Notes: a model not told the origin generated them from the letters alone. A DNA stretch of 48,403 nt from Candidatus Saccharimonadota bacterium (GCA_014377695.1 JACMPA010000020.1:1-48403); one strand, 5' to 3'. Counted from the first letter of the stretch, positions 32,538-42,057 are shown. Translations and numbers: made by a program.

Positions 32538-33836
32538 TTACTTTTGTTCGTAGGCCCACAGTGGAGCTAGTTGGCTGCGTAGTTCAGCTGCAAAGGTGTC
32601 GCCGCAATCGCCGAGGACGCCAAAACCCCAGATTTTTTCATCGAACAACTCGCGAGTTATTTTAATGATCTCTTGCTTCTCGATGGCGTTAATGCGCTCG
32701 GGAATTCGATCATAATCTTCAATTACCCCATCGAAGAAGTAGCGGCCAGTATACCCATTGGCAGTGCCGCCTACAGTTTGAGCACTGCGCTGGAAACGGC
32801 CGAGAGCATATTGTTTAGCCGCTTCGATTTCAGATTCAGCGATTTCGCTGCGCATGACTTTAGTTAGTTCATCGACGACGATTTTGAAGAGCGCCGGCGC
32901 GTTTTTGTCTGATACCTGTGCGCCAAACCACCAGTTGCTTGCGTCTCGGGTGTAACTGAGGCCAGAACTCATGCCGTACACTAAGCCTCGTTCGCGGGCT
33001 GTACCAAGGATTTTAGAGTACAGCGTCTCAGTTAAAATCGTATTTAATAGATTGAGCGCGTCGGTTTCTTGGTCTGTCATGCGGCGCATCATGAAAGTGT
33101 CGATGTAAAAATATAAGTTTTCAACCGCATCGTTATGAGCATACACTGGTTTCTTTAGAGCCTTTGGCTGTTCTTGTGGCAGTGCAAAGCGCTCACCTGC
33201 CTGCGGGAGCTCGATATTCTCGAAGATTGTTTCAATAGTGGCACTACGTTCTGCGTTCAAATCGCCAGCGATAACAAATCTTAAATTCTGCGTGTGGTGC
33301 GTCGAGCTGTAGTGTTCCCGGACATCTTCCACACTCACGTTACTCATGAGTTCGAGCCGTTCGGTGTCGGTTCGGACAATTAAGCCTAAATCCCGGCGCA
33401 TCTCTAGTGATAAACGGCGGAAATGATTGTTAGCCCGGGCAACCATTTCTTCTTGAACATTTCCGAATTCAGCTTTGAATTCTTCCTCGAGAAATAACGG
33501 TTTTGTAATGGCAACCAACATCAGGCCCAGGACCCGATCCCATTCAAAGTCGGCACATTCCGCTTCATAGGTAATGTCGTAAACACCGGTCGTAGCGTTG
33601 CTATACGCGCCATTCTTCTCGAGTTCAGCTTGGAAATCACGGGCCCTTGGGATCAATTCGTTCGCACCAAGCAGGACGTGTTCCATTAAATGGGCAACTT
33701 CCCATTTCTTTGGGTCAACCAGGTATTCGCCAGCACGAAAATTGATGTCAAAGGTCATAACGCTAGCGTCGGGCACGTGGACGAGTAGTCCACGGGCACC
33801 ATTTTTTAAGACTACCTCGGTAACAGTGTGCTTCAT
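32538..33836 (-). CDS. M16-family zinc metallopeptidase
   Basis: 432 residues. Inverted zinc-binding motif HLMEH at 49-53 with a third ligand glutamate in NVQEEM near 129-130. The second M16 half-domain (RERGLVYGMSSGLSYTRD) contains the conserved R/Y used in peptide binding. No signal peptide, so it is cytosolic or exported by another route. Its ATG is 5 nt behind the secA stop, in the secA-prfB operon. Confidence 0.92.
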   Translation of the reverse strand: MKHTVTEVVLKNGARGLLVHVPDASVMTFDINFRAGEYLVDPKKWEVAHLMEHVLLGANELIPRARDFQAELEKNGAYSNATTGVYDITYEAECADFEWDRVLGLMLVAITKPLFLEEEFKAEFGNVQEEMVARANNHFRRLSLEMRRDLGLIVRTDTERLELMSNVSVEDVREHYSSTHHTQNLRFVIAGDLNAERSATIETIFENIELPQAGERFALPQEQPKALKKPVYAHNDAVENLYFYIDTFMMRRMTDQETDALNLLNTILTETLYSKILGTARERGLVYGMSSGLSYTRDASNWWFGAQVSDKNAPALFKIVVDELTKVMRSEIAESEIEAAKQYALGRFQRSAQTVGGTANGYTGRYFFDGVIEDYDRIPERINAIEKQEIIKITRELFDEKIWGFGVLGDCGDTFAAELRSQLAPLWAYEQK

Positions 33837-33841
33837 ACGTC

Positions 33842-36448
33842 TTATTTGCGCTTTCGGGCCTGGGTTTTGCGTTTACGCTCAGTTTTACGTGTTTTCTTAA
33901 GCTTAGCTGCCGCCTTTTGCTTTTCTTCGACTTCGGTCTTCTTTGGCTTGAAGCTACCCTCGTCGAATTCTTCTTCAGCCTGCGTAATCTGGCTCGCGTT
34001 ACTAATACTGCCGCGGGCAGCACGGGTTAGTTCGGTCTCAACAGGTGTGTTCAGGGATTCCATATCAACTGGCTGGGCATGGAATAGCGTGCGCAGTACA
34101 CCGTGGCGCAAATCCTGCTGCATGCTTTCGAACAGCTGTTGACCGCGACGACGATATTCAACGAGTGGATCCTGTTGACCGACACTCATCCAGTGGATAC
34201 CTTCACGGAGGTGGTCCATATTCTCGAGGTGCTGCATCCATAGTTCGTCGAGCACCTGCAGATAGATGTCTCGCTCAATCTTGCGCATGATTTCTGGGGT
34301 AAAAGCGGCTTCTCGCCCCTGGTACAATTCTTTGCTAGCCGTCAGTAACACCGGCGCGAACTTATCGGCCTCGGTGTCGAAGATGCGATCAAGCGTTTGC
34401 TCACCGAATGGGAAAGTTTCACGTACGATGCCTTCAAACTCATCGCTCGTAATGAGCGGTGACTCCGCCAAGGCTTTGCTCTCTTCTTCGATAAACAAAT
34501 TAATGCGCTTGTCGATGTTGGGCTGGTTAAGGATTTCGTGCCGCATAGAGTACGTTGCTTTACGGTGCCGGTTCATAACGTCGTCATATTGAACGACGTT
34601 TTTACGCTGGTCAAAGTGGAATCCTTCAACTTTTTTCTGGGCACCTTCAAGCGATTTACTGATCAATCGGTTTTCGATTGGTACCGCATCGTCAACTTTC
34701 AAGCGCTCCATGATGCTAGAAATACGATCCCCGCCAAAGATCCGCATTAGATCATCCTCGGTACTAACAAAGAATTGTGTCAGACCAGGATCGCCTTGAC
34801 GACCGGCGCGACCACGGAGCTGGTTATCGATGCGACGCGACTCGTGGCGTTCGGAGCCAATAACCACTAATCCGCCCAGCTCTTTGACGCCATCACCAAG
34901 GATAATATCAGTACCACGACCGGCGATGTTAGTAGCTAATGTAACAGCCCCTTGATGACCGGCTTTAGCGACAATACCAGCCTCACGCTCATTGTTTTTG
35001 GCATTCAGAACTTGGTGCGGGATGTTAGCTTTAGCTAGCAACTTACTAAGCTTTTCGTTTTTCTCGATTGACGCACTACCAATCAGGACTGGCTGGCCTT
35101 TTTGATTCAAAACTTTAACTTCGCGGATAATTGCTTTGAATTTGCCATCTTCGCTTTTGTAGATACGATCCGGTTTGTCGGTACGAGAGTTTTTACGGTT
35201 TGGTGGTATTTCTACGACGTCGAGTTTGTAGATCTGGTGGAATTCTTCAGCCTCGGTAGTAGCCGTACCCGTCATGCCAGCTAACTTGTCGTACAAACGG
35301 AACAAGTTCTGAAACGAAATAGTTGCCAATGTCATGGATTCTTCTTGGACTTCGACACCTTCTTTGGCTTCGATTGCCTGGTGTAAGCCTTCGTTGTAGC
35401 GTCGGCCAGCCAACAAACGGCCGGTAAACTCGTCAACAATAACGACTTCCCCGTCCTTGGTTACAACATAATCTTTATCGCGCTTGAATAGCGCCTGCGC
35501 TTTGAGGGCTTGTTGCAAGTGATAGATAGTGCGAATGTTCTCGGCAGCATAGAGGTTAGAAATGCCGAGTGATTTTTCGAGTTTCTCAACGCCGTCATCC
35601 GTTAGGATGACGGTTTTACGCTTTTCGTCAGTTTCGTAATGCGTTTCTTTTTTGAGCTGACGAACGACTTTGGAGAACTGGGCGTACGCATTACCACTTG
35701 TAACCGACGGCGCTGAGATAATCAGCGGCGTCCGGGCTTCATCGATCAAAATCGAGTCGGCTTCGTCAACAATCGCATAGTGCAGTGGGCGCTGACGCAG
35801 TTGTTCAACTTCACGGACCATGTTGTCGCGCAAATAATCGAATCCGAGTTCGTTGTTGGTGCTGTAGGTCACGTCAGCAGCGTAAGCTTCCTGACGGGTG
35901 CACGGGCGTAAACGTTGAAAACGGGTGTCTTCGTGACTTTCGTCAAGGTATTCAGGGTCAAATATAAAAGATTGCTCAGGAATAATCACACCGGTAGTCA
36001 TGCCAACGGCATGGTACACAGGACCCATCCAACCAGCACCAATACGGGCCAAATAGTCGTTAACGGTAACGAAATGAACACCTTTGCCGGTAAGCGCATT
36101 GAGGTACAGTGGCAGCGTCGCCACCAAGGTCTTGCCTTCGCCAGTTTTCATTTCGGCAACGTTACCCTCGTGCAACACCATGCCGCCCATTAGCTGGACG
36201 TCAAAGTGACGCTGTCCAAGCGAGCGGGTTGCTGCTTCGCGGACGACCGAGAAGGCGTCCGGTAGGATTTTATCGAGCGATTCCTTCAGGAGTCGCTTCT
36301 TCAGCACGTTTGTTTGTTCTTTGAGTAGTGAGTCAGACATTTTAGTGTATTTGTCTGATAGCTCATTCACATCTTTGACGCGCTTACGAAGACGTTTAAC
36401 CGTCTTCGCTTGGGGGTCACCTAAAATCTTTTTGAGCACTGTATTCAT
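33842..36448 (-). CDS. secA: Preprotein translocase ATPase SecA
   Basis: 868 residues. Walker A KTGEGKT in EMKTGEGKTLVATLPL, the preprotein cross-linking domain, DEADSILIDEARTPL (DEAD-like box), motif V NIAGRGTDI and RAGRQGDPG are complete. The C-terminus is a basic K/R-rich tail and lacks the CxCx(8)C(H/C) zinc site, as in many Gram-positives. It drives Sec export. GAGGAGAGG lies about 11 nt before the ATG. Downstream are the M16 and prfB genes. Confidence 0.98.
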   Translation of the reverse strand: MNTVLKKILGDPQAKTVKRLRKRVKDVNELSDKYTKMSDSLLKEQTNVLKKRLLKESLDKILPDAFSVVREAATRSLGQRHFDVQLMGGMVLHEGNVAEMKTGEGKTLVATLPLYLNALTGKGVHFVTVNDYLARIGAGWMGPVYHAVGMTTGVIIPEQSFIFDPEYLDESHEDTRFQRLRPCTRQEAYAADVTYSTNNELGFDYLRDNMVREVEQLRQRPLHYAIVDEADSILIDEARTPLIISAPSVTSGNAYAQFSKVVRQLKKETHYETDEKRKTVILTDDGVEKLEKSLGISNLYAAENIRTIYHLQQALKAQALFKRDKDYVVTKDGEVVIVDEFTGRLLAGRRYNEGLHQAIEAKEGVEVQEESMTLATISFQNLFRLYDKLAGMTGTATTEAEEFHQIYKLDVVEIPPNRKNSRTDKPDRIYKSEDGKFKAIIREVKVLNQKGQPVLIGSASIEKNEKLSKLLAKANIPHQVLNAKNNEREAGIVAKAGHQGAVTLATNIAGRGTDIILGDGVKELGGLVVIGSERHESRRIDNQLRGRAGRQGDPGLTQFFVSTEDDLMRIFGGDRISSIMERLKVDDAVPIENRLISKSLEGAQKKVEGFHFDQRKNVVQYDDVMNRHRKATYSMRHEILNQPNIDKRINLFIEEESKALAESPLITSDEFEGIVRETFPFGEQTLDRIFDTEADKFAPVLLTASKELYQGREAAFTPEIMRKIERDIYLQVLDELWMQHLENMDHLREGIHWMSVGQQDPLVEYRRRGQQLFESMQQDLRHGVLRTLFHAQPVDMESLNTPVETELTRAARGSISNASQITQAEEEFDEGSFKPKKTEVEEKQKAAAKLKKTRKTERKRKTQARKRK

Positions 36449-36603
36449 AAACCGTCGCCTCTCCTCATCGAATGCTGGTCATCGCCTAGCTCTAGTAAGT
36501 CAATAAAGTATCTTGGGTAGTATAGCGATTTCTAGAGATAAAAAGAAGCCCTGCGCCTGATGAAATTAGGTATTTTATGCTACAGGTTCGCTGGCGTCCG
36601 GTT

Positions 36604-37002
36604 CTAGGTTGTTTCCGGCTCTTCTGCCAGCTGCTCGAGGCCCCCGTTACGACGGAATCGGGCGGTTAGATGTCGTGATAGCTTGCCGCCGCCATGCGAG
36701 TCTTTATATTTTTTGATCTGGATTTTAAGCTTAGTCTCGACGATATCAACGGCCGCATACATATTGAGTGTGCTCTCAGCGACGTGAATCGTTTCATGTG
36801 GCAAATGAAGTGTTACATCACATGTATATTTCTTCTGTTCTTTAGCTTTGGTAGCTTGCTTCAACTCGACAACCGCGTGCGCCGCATCGCGATGCGCCCG
36901 AGGCAAATATTTGTCCAATCCCCCTAGTTTGTGGGTGGCGTATTTTTGCAGATTGGCATCGATGGTTGTGTGGACTCCTTTAAGTTCGAATTTTGCAATC
37001 AT
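36604..37002 (-). CDS. hpf: Ribosome hibernation promotion factor, short form
   Basis: 132 residues, one S30AE domain: IAKFELKGVHTTIDANLQKYATHKLGGLDKYL, then TCDVTLHLPHETIHVAE and AVDIVETKLKIQIKKYKD. The long-form C-terminal dimerisation domain is absent, so 100S formation would need another factor. The strong Shine-Dalgarno AGGAGG is 5 nt before the ATG. Placement before secA recalls Bacillus. Confidence 0.95.
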   Translation of the reverse strand: MIAKFELKGVHTTIDANLQKYATHKLGGLDKYLPRAHRDAAHAVVELKQATKAKEQKKYTCDVTLHLPHETIHVAESTLNMYAAVDIVETKLKIQIKKYKDSHGGGKLSRHLTARFRRNGGLEQLAEEPETT

Positions 37003-37081
37003 GCAGACCTCCTAATTCATGGCTGTTCTTTGAATGTACTCTTCTATTGTACGCCTTGAGTGCAATCCTTGAACGTAGTAC

Positions 37082-37090
37082 TGCTATGCT
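37082..37090 (+). promoter_or_regulatory. Extended -10 box of the LMW phosphatase gene
   Basis: TGC-TATGCT, 6 nt before the ATG at 37097. Confidence 0.5.
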
Positions 37091-37096
37091 AATACT

Positions 37097-37564
37097 ATGA
37101 TCGTTCACTTTATTTGTCGCGGTAATGTTCTCCGCAGCGTGATTGCCGAGGCTTATCTAAAATCATTGCAGCTCCCTGGAGTCACAGTGCTTTCTAGTGG
37201 TACAGTCGCTGACAAATACCGGGCTGTTAACATCGAAGCTGGCTATCCAGAAAATACTCGTGCGCTCCTGGATAGCCATGGGCTCACCACCGACCTCAAA
37301 ACTCACGCCGACCAGTTATCTCAAGATTTACTAGGTGATGACCAATTAGTAATCTGCGTTAACGCGCTGGCCTACGAATCCGCCGTTGCAATAACTCAGC
37401 TACCCAAATCAACTGTCGTATGGGACATCGTAGATATCGGTGAAGGTTCGCGCCTGGCCGCTACTCCGGCCCAGCGTCAGTTCTATGCTGAGCAAATCTT
37501 TGACGAGATTACTGCCAAAGTTGACCAACTTGTAGTGGATAAAAAGCTAGCGCAAACTCTGTAA
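37097..37564 (+). CDS. Low-molecular-weight protein tyrosine phosphatase-like protein
   Basis: 155 residues. The P-loop C-x5-R is C7 to R13 with S14 in the sequence CRGNVLRS near the N-terminus, in the place used by LMW-PTPs and ArsC-type arsenate reductases. The general acid candidate is D110 or D113 in VVWDIVDIGEG, replacing the usual D-P. A further Cys is at 87. Substrate unknown. Only 3 nt separate its stop from that of convergent serS. Confidence 0.85.
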   Translation: MIVHFICRGNVLRSVIAEAYLKSLQLPGVTVLSSGTVADKYRAVNIEAGYPENTRALLDSHGLTTDLKTHADQLSQDLLGDDQLVICVNALAYESAVAITQLPKSTVVWDIVDIGEGSRLAATPAQRQFYAEQIFDEITAKVDQLVVDKKLAQTL

Positions 37565-37567
37565 AGT

Positions 37568-38872
37568 TTACATTTCGGTTCGGCCACCCAAGGATGGTTG
37601 AAGTACGGTCGGAATTCTGACGTGGCCATCGGCTGTTTGAAAGTTCTCGATTATAGCAATCATGGTTCGACCCATAGCGAACGCTGTGGCATCGTTGGTA
37701 TGTACGAGGTCAATCTGACCATCAGCTCGTTTGACGCGTGTCTTGAGGCGTCGCGATTGGTAATCGGTCATGTAATCAGCTGTGTGAGTTTCGCGATACT
37801 TGTCTTGGCCAGGTAGCCAAGCCTCTACGTCTACACCACGAGTGTTAGGTTTGCCAATGTCGGCCGTGCATTTTTGGAGTACGTGGTACGGAATACCGAG
37901 CTGCTGGACCAAATATTCCTGGATAGCGACTAACAATTTGTGCTCATCCATTCCAGATTCTGGCGTACTAAAGACCTCCATTTCGAGTTTGTCGAATTGG
38001 TGCATACGGAATATGCCTTCGTTGTCCTTACCATAGGTACCAGCTTCCTGTCGAAAGCTGGTCGAATAACCAATATAGCGAATCGGTAATTGAGTCTCTG
38101 CTAAGACTTCACTAGCATACATACTCCCTAATGTGTGTTCAGCGCTACCTATCAACCACAAGTCATCGTCCTCACCTTCTAAGTGATAACGATCTTCTCG
38201 TGGCTCCAAACGGTCCATCTGGTCATACATATCTTCACGGATCATAACTGGCGGTAGCACCGGCGTAAATGCTGTAGCTTCTAGATGAAGATTGTTCTCG
38301 TCGATCAGTTTTTGAACTACTTCTTTGTCGGTAAGCGTGCTCAATACGAACTGAATAAGTGCGAACTGTAATCGGACTAAGTCACCTTTGATGTAAGCGA
38401 ACCGTGAGCCCGTAACCTTGGCGGCACGCTCTTTATCGATCCAGTCTTTTGCTTCGGCGATTTCCCAGTGATTTTTTGGATCAAAATCGAAGTGCGGCTT
38501 GTCGCCCCAAACTCTGATTTCAACATTTTCGTCCTCTGTTGCGCCAATCGGAACATCGTCCGCTGGCATGTTAGGGACTTTTTTTAATAAGTTCCGGTAG
38601 CTTACTTCGGCTTCGGCCAAATACCCCTCGCGTTCGGCCAGCTGGATTTTGAGCTGTTTGCCTTCTTCAATTACAGCCTGGTCAGGCTTGCCACCTTTCA
38701 TCTTTGACGCATTATCGTTACGACTGGCTCGGAGCACATCAACCTGACCCAACAGTTCGCGCCGCTCAGTATCAGCTGCAAGTAGAGCTGGGATATCGAC
38801 CTTATAGCCTTTTTGCTGGGACTTCTCGTTGACTAGATCTGGATTGTCGCGGATGAATTGGATGTCTAACAT
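37568..38872 (-). CDS. serS: Seryl-tRNA synthetase
   Basis: 434 residues. N-terminal coiled coil (LDIQFIRDNPDLV, long helical arm to residue 105) and class II core: TFRQEAG motif 2 and a late EAWLPGQDKYRETHTADYMTDYQSRR with motif 3. It charges tRNA-Ser (and tRNA-Sec in organisms having it). An ATG at 38881 lies inside the -10 box; the ATG at 38872 is 7 nt behind TATAAT and gives the standard MLDIQFIR start. Confidence 0.97.
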   Translation of the reverse strand: MLDIQFIRDNPDLVNEKSQQKGYKVDIPALLAADTERRELLGQVDVLRASRNDNASKMKGGKPDQAVIEEGKQLKIQLAEREGYLAEAEVSYRNLLKKVPNMPADDVPIGATEDENVEIRVWGDKPHFDFDPKNHWEIAEAKDWIDKERAAKVTGSRFAYIKGDLVRLQFALIQFVLSTLTDKEVVQKLIDENNLHLEATAFTPVLPPVMIREDMYDQMDRLEPREDRYHLEGEDDDLWLIGSAEHTLGSMYASEVLAETQLPIRYIGYSTSFRQEAGTYGKDNEGIFRMHQFDKLEMEVFSTPESGMDEHKLLVAIQEYLVQQLGIPYHVLQKCTADIGKPNTRGVDVEAWLPGQDKYRETHTADYMTDYQSRRLKTRVKRADGQIDLVHTNDATAFAMGRTMIAIIENFQTADGHVRIPTVLQPSLGGRTEM

Positions 38873-38879
38873 GCGCCCC

Positions 38880-38885
38880 ATTATA
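38880..38885 (-). promoter_or_regulatory. -10 TATAAT of serS
   Basis: Perfect TATAAT on the minus strand, 7 nt before ATG 38872; it overlaps the alternative upstream ATG and so excludes it. Confidence 0.6.
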
Positions 38886-39067
38886 TAGCGTCGCGCCGTA
38901 TCGCTCTAATTTATTATGAGTCTAGCTTGACTCGGATTAGTTATGCAGCTCTTCGATCTAACCAAATGAGCTGTAGAAGTGTTCAACCTTACCCGACTTA
39001 ACGCACAGCAAGGACATTGAACACACTTTTGTGTCATAAAGTTGTATATCTATCCTGATTGTGTAGT

Positions 39068-39574
39068 ATGAAGGTAACCATGGAAGAAAACATGCCATTG
39101 GCAACCAAACTTACTAAATCTAAGCAACGCAAGTTTCTTGATATATTAATAGGTGCCCTGATTGTACTCATTTGTATAGTCCTAGCTAAGAGTCTGTATG
39201 CTCAGATTAGCCTTAAAAACGAGGTAAAAGACGCCACGTCACTCACCAATCAAGTCTTAAACGACATTCGTAAACAGAATGGTACGGCTGTGCAAAAATT
39301 GGGTAACAAAACATTTCAGACGCAAAACACTGCTGCCAACCTATCCTCTCAATTCAAAGAGGCCGCAACCTATACCTCTGGTACACCGACCATCGATCGT
39401 CAGACGGTAACTAATGCTAACGGTGTTCAAGCTGTTAGCATCATTTACAAGTTTCCTAAACCGGTTTTTTACCTGCGGGTCATAGTCGTCAAGGATAAAG
39501 GTGCCGACGCGTTTCGGTTAGCTAATCTGAAAGCCAACAGCGGCAATAAACCGCTACTCGACAATAAATATTAA
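39068..39574 (+). CDS. Hypothetical single-pass membrane protein
   Basis: 168 residues, not recognised. A basic start, one membrane helix (ILIGALIVLICIVLAK at about residues 28-45), then a polar exported domain (coiled-coil-like at 52-105, beta-rich to the end with SIIYKFPKPVFYLRVIVV). ATG at 39068 chosen over TTG 39059; the ATG at 39080 with AAGG in front is an alternative. Confidence 0.6.
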   Translation: MKVTMEENMPLATKLTKSKQRKFLDILIGALIVLICIVLAKSLYAQISLKNEVKDATSLTNQVLNDIRKQNGTAVQKLGNKTFQTQNTAANLSSQFKEAATYTSGTPTIDRQTVTNANGVQAVSIIYKFPKPVFYLRVIVVKDKGADAFRLANLKANSGNKPLLDNKY

Positions 39575-39680
39575 TGATACTTTCAAGCAGCACGCTGGCG
39601 TTCCAAAACCCTATTTCTGTCTGACTAAGATCGAATAATTTGGGGCCGTGGCCGCTGTTTTAAATAGTAGCCTTTAGTAT

Positions 39681-39720
39681 GGAAGACAGTCCTCCTGCGA
39701 TAGCTAGAGGACTGTCTTCC
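39681..39720. terminator. Perfect 14-bp hairpin between convergent genes
   Basis: GGAAGACAGTCCTC pairs exactly with GAGGACTGTCTTCC around a 12-nt loop. No T-run follows on either strand, so it is a terminator-like or RNA-stabilising stem rather than a classical intrinsic terminator. Confidence 0.5.
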
Positions 39721-39726
39721 CCCGCA

Positions 39727-40509
39727 TTAAGACTTGCGAGCTTGCAGTGCTTTGAGCGTCAGCTCGGTGCGGGCGCGAGCGTAGGTACAATGCTCACATG
39801 GGCCACCCATGATGCTTTCGCCGACCTCCGGCATGTCACCGTCCATACAAGCCTTCATTTTTTCAAGCGTTGGCTCGACCCAGAAGTCTTTGCCCGTATA
39901 TGGAATAAGTTTAGTTCTAAATTCTAAGTGATCCCCGAAACCGTCCATGTCCATGCGGGCGTTGGTATATACAAAGTACCCCGTGTCACTCACCGTAAAA
40001 TCATTTTGGCGCAGTAACCATTGGTAGGTTTCCATTTGCCGTTTGTAACTCACCTGCCAGTCACTGTCCAGGCTTACTTCTTTAGCCTTACTCGTAGCTT
40101 TATAATCAACGACGATCAGCTCGCCGGCCTCATTCACCCACACGTCGTCGACAGCGCCAAACACATGCAAGTTAGTCGGTGCATGAATCGTCACGATACC
40201 CGTAAAGTTATAGCGCCACGTGTCTAAATCGGCGTGGGGGTATGGCACCACACCTGTTAAGTTGTTGTCGGTCATAATCGGATGCGGCGTTTTGGCTTTG
40301 CGGTGCACGTCGAACTCTTTTTTGTATAATTCATCAATTGTCTTGTTGATGTTGAACGGTGGTGAGGATGGTCGAGTAATTTTGAGGCGTACATCGAGCC
40401 AGAAGCAGCGTGGACACTGCATGTACAATTCAATCTTGCTGCGTGACACCTTGAACGGTGCTGTTTGGCCAGGCTGATACGGCTGGCTTCGTTCTCTCAT
40501 ATAACTCAT
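39727..40509 (-). CDS. PD-(D/E)XK nuclease, Cas4/RecB-like with putative Fe-S cysteines
   Basis: 260 residues. VSRSKIELYMQCPRCFW gives a proximal cysteine pair; GAVDDVWVNEAGELIVVDYKATS holds the D, D-Y-K catalytic set; a C-terminal GPCEHCTYAR gives the second cysteine pair. Together these resemble the iron-sulfur-bound Cas4/AddB nuclease design. No CRISPR array, cas genes or RecB helicase are nearby. It may act in DNA repair or end processing. Two ATGs lie close to the start, with TACAAT 11 nt before the first. Confidence 0.85.
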   Translation of the reverse strand: MSYMRERSQPYQPGQTAPFKVSRSKIELYMQCPRCFWLDVRLKITRPSSPPFNINKTIDELYKKEFDVHRKAKTPHPIMTDNNLTGVVPYPHADLDTWRYNFTGIVTIHAPTNLHVFGAVDDVWVNEAGELIVVDYKATSKAKEVSLDSDWQVSYKRQMETYQWLLRQNDFTVSDTGYFVYTNARMDMDGFGDHLEFRTKLIPYTGKDFWVEPTLEKMKACMDGDMPEVGESIMGGPCEHCTYARARTELTLKALQARKS

Positions 40510-40536
40510 ACGTAGGATCTATTGTAACAACTAATG

Positions 40537-41382
40537 CTAATTGGTAACTGTGTAGAATTTACCATCATTCGAGGTTGCACTAAGACTGTAACTGCCACAT
40601 TTAGAGACTACATTATCGCAACCATCTGGCAGCGGTACATAATCAAGTAAACTGGTATTTACGTCGTTTGATAACCGAGCCAGAAATGTCGCTTTTTGAC
40701 TCATAAACGTTTCCACTGTGGGATACGTACCTACGTTATTAGCTGCGTACTCACTTAAATTCGATTGGATTTGAGCCATATCTACCTTAAATTGAGTCTC
40801 GCGGGTGTTCTTTTGCAGTTCAGGAACGGCGGCAAAAACTAGTAGGAGAACAAACGCCGGAATAATTAGCAGTTGTAGACCCAGTAGTATGCCAAAGATG
40901 ATCTTCATAACTTTGCCGTACTGCGCGTAGCCGTCCAGCGGCCGTGGATCACCACGTTGATGCGTTTTCCCAAAGACTACTAAAACTACATCGACGAATG
41001 ACCAAATCCCTAAACCGCCTAGAGTCAAAAGTTTACCAATACCCAAAGCGGTATACCCCAAATAAAAACGATCGACGCCAAACGACCCTAGAAAGTGTGA
41101 GATAAGTACTGCGCCTACATAGCTCTTACTTTTGTTCTCTCCCGCGTCTTGAATCCCTGCTGCTTCCGGTCTCGGCGGTTGACCAGCCATCGGTTGTGTA
41201 CCGTCGTACATAGGTTGCTGATTTGGTTGCGGCCCTTGTGGACCAGATCCTACTGTTTGTTGCAGCCAGGCTGGCTGCGGTTGTGATTGGTTTGTTGGCT
41301 GTGAGTTTTGATTCAGACCCGGATTTGGTTCCTGCGCCGGTTCGGTTGATGGTGCTTGCGGTTGATAAGGGTTTGGCTCCAC
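40537..41382 (-). CDS. TM2-domain protein with C-terminal pilin-like extension
   Basis: 281 residues. The first 80 residues are N, P and Q-rich and probably disordered. The TM2 domain follows with [41 protein letters not shown]-type features (glycine-rich helix, V-D-R-F-Y-L-G, W-S-F-V-D). After a further helix, [26 protein letters not shown] and the YPTVETF segment parallel the type IV pilin N-terminal/alpha1-C region and its beta sheet, including a cysteine pair ([10 protein letters not shown]). Start GTG at 41382 with TGGAG. Confidence 0.75.
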   Translation of the reverse strand: MEPNPYQPQAPSTEPAQEPNPGLNQNSQPTNQSQPQPAWLQQTVGSGPQGPQPNQQPMYDGTQPMAGQPPRPEAAGIQDAGENKSKSYVGAVLISHFLGSFGVDRFYLGYTALGIGKLLTLGGLGIWSFVDVVLVVFGKTHQRGDPRPLDGYAQYGKVMKIIFGILLGLQLLIIPAFVLLLVFAAVPELQKNTRETQFKVDMAQIQSNLSEYAANNVGTYPTVETFMSQKATFLARLSNDVNTSLLDYVPLPDGCDNVVSKCGSYSLSATSNDGKFYTVTN

Positions 41383-41433
41383 GATTGGCTCCAGTGATTA
41401 ATACTAATTTTTACAGTATAGCAGTCGACTAAA

Positions 41434-42051
41434 TTATTTGAGCGCCGTTCTAATGTCGGTTGGCTTTATTGCTAAGAAATCTGGTTTATGGTCTCGCAGT
41501 ATCGATTCGTTGTTATAGCCCCACGCTACTGAAATGATCTTTATACCTGCTAATTTAGCTGCTTCAATATCACGCGTTTCATCACCGACGTAGTAGGTGT
41601 CACCGGGTACTAACTTTTGTTTTTTTAGTACGCGCCGCAGCATATTTGCCTTACCCAGCAACCCGGCACCACCGTACATCCTTATAAATTCGGTACGCAA
41701 TTCGTGTTTTTTGAGCAATGGCCGAATGTTTTGGACACTATTACTACTCACGATATACAGCTTGTGTCCGTCTACCTGGAGCGAACGGATTAATTCTGGC
41801 ATGCCCTCAAACACCTTGACGGAATCAATGCGCTGGCGCATCATTTTGCGGCCTCGGCTGAGCAAAAATGGTACTTTCCACGGTCGAATGCGTAGCTCAA
41901 TAGCTACATGAATTAGCGACATACCTCGTAGGCGCTCAATTTCTTCTGTCGGTAATGGTTTGCCGGCACGCACTACTTGCTCAAAGATCTGTATCGCCAG
42001 CTCAAAGCTGTCAGCGATGGTCCCATCAAAATCGAAAATAACGTTTGCCAC
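41434..42051 (-). CDS. HAD-family phosphatase (Gph/phosphoglycolate phosphatase-like)
   Basis: 205 residues. HAD motif I is VIFDFDGTIADS with the nucleophile D; motif II is IVSSNS; motif III is the lysine near KANMLRRVLKK; motif IV is YVGDETRDIEAA. The cap is the four-helix C1 type. The ORF starts at 42120, but GTG at 42051 (MANVIFDF) lies 6 nt behind an extended -10 box and gives the standard N-terminus. Substrate not predicted. Confidence 0.9.
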   Translation of the reverse strand: MANVIFDFDGTIADSFELAIQIFEQVVRAGKPLPTEEIERLRGMSLIHVAIELRIRPWKVPFLLSRGRKMMRQRIDSVKVFEGMPELIRSLQVDGHKLYIVSSNSVQNIRPLLKKHELRTEFIRMYGGAGLLGKANMLRRVLKKQKLVPGDTYYVGDETRDIEAAKLAGIKIISVAWGYNNESILRDHKPDFLAIKPTDIRTALK

Positions 42052-42057
42052 CCCTAG

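Noticed and set aside
38882-39058. tRNA or tmRNA gene in the serS upstream gap
   Set aside because: No T-loop GTTCGA or acceptor-stem pairing found; only promoter-like elements.
39727-40509. Part of a CRISPR-Cas system
   Set aside because: A Cas4-like nuclease alone is not sufficient; no direct-repeat array or other cas genes were seen in the window.
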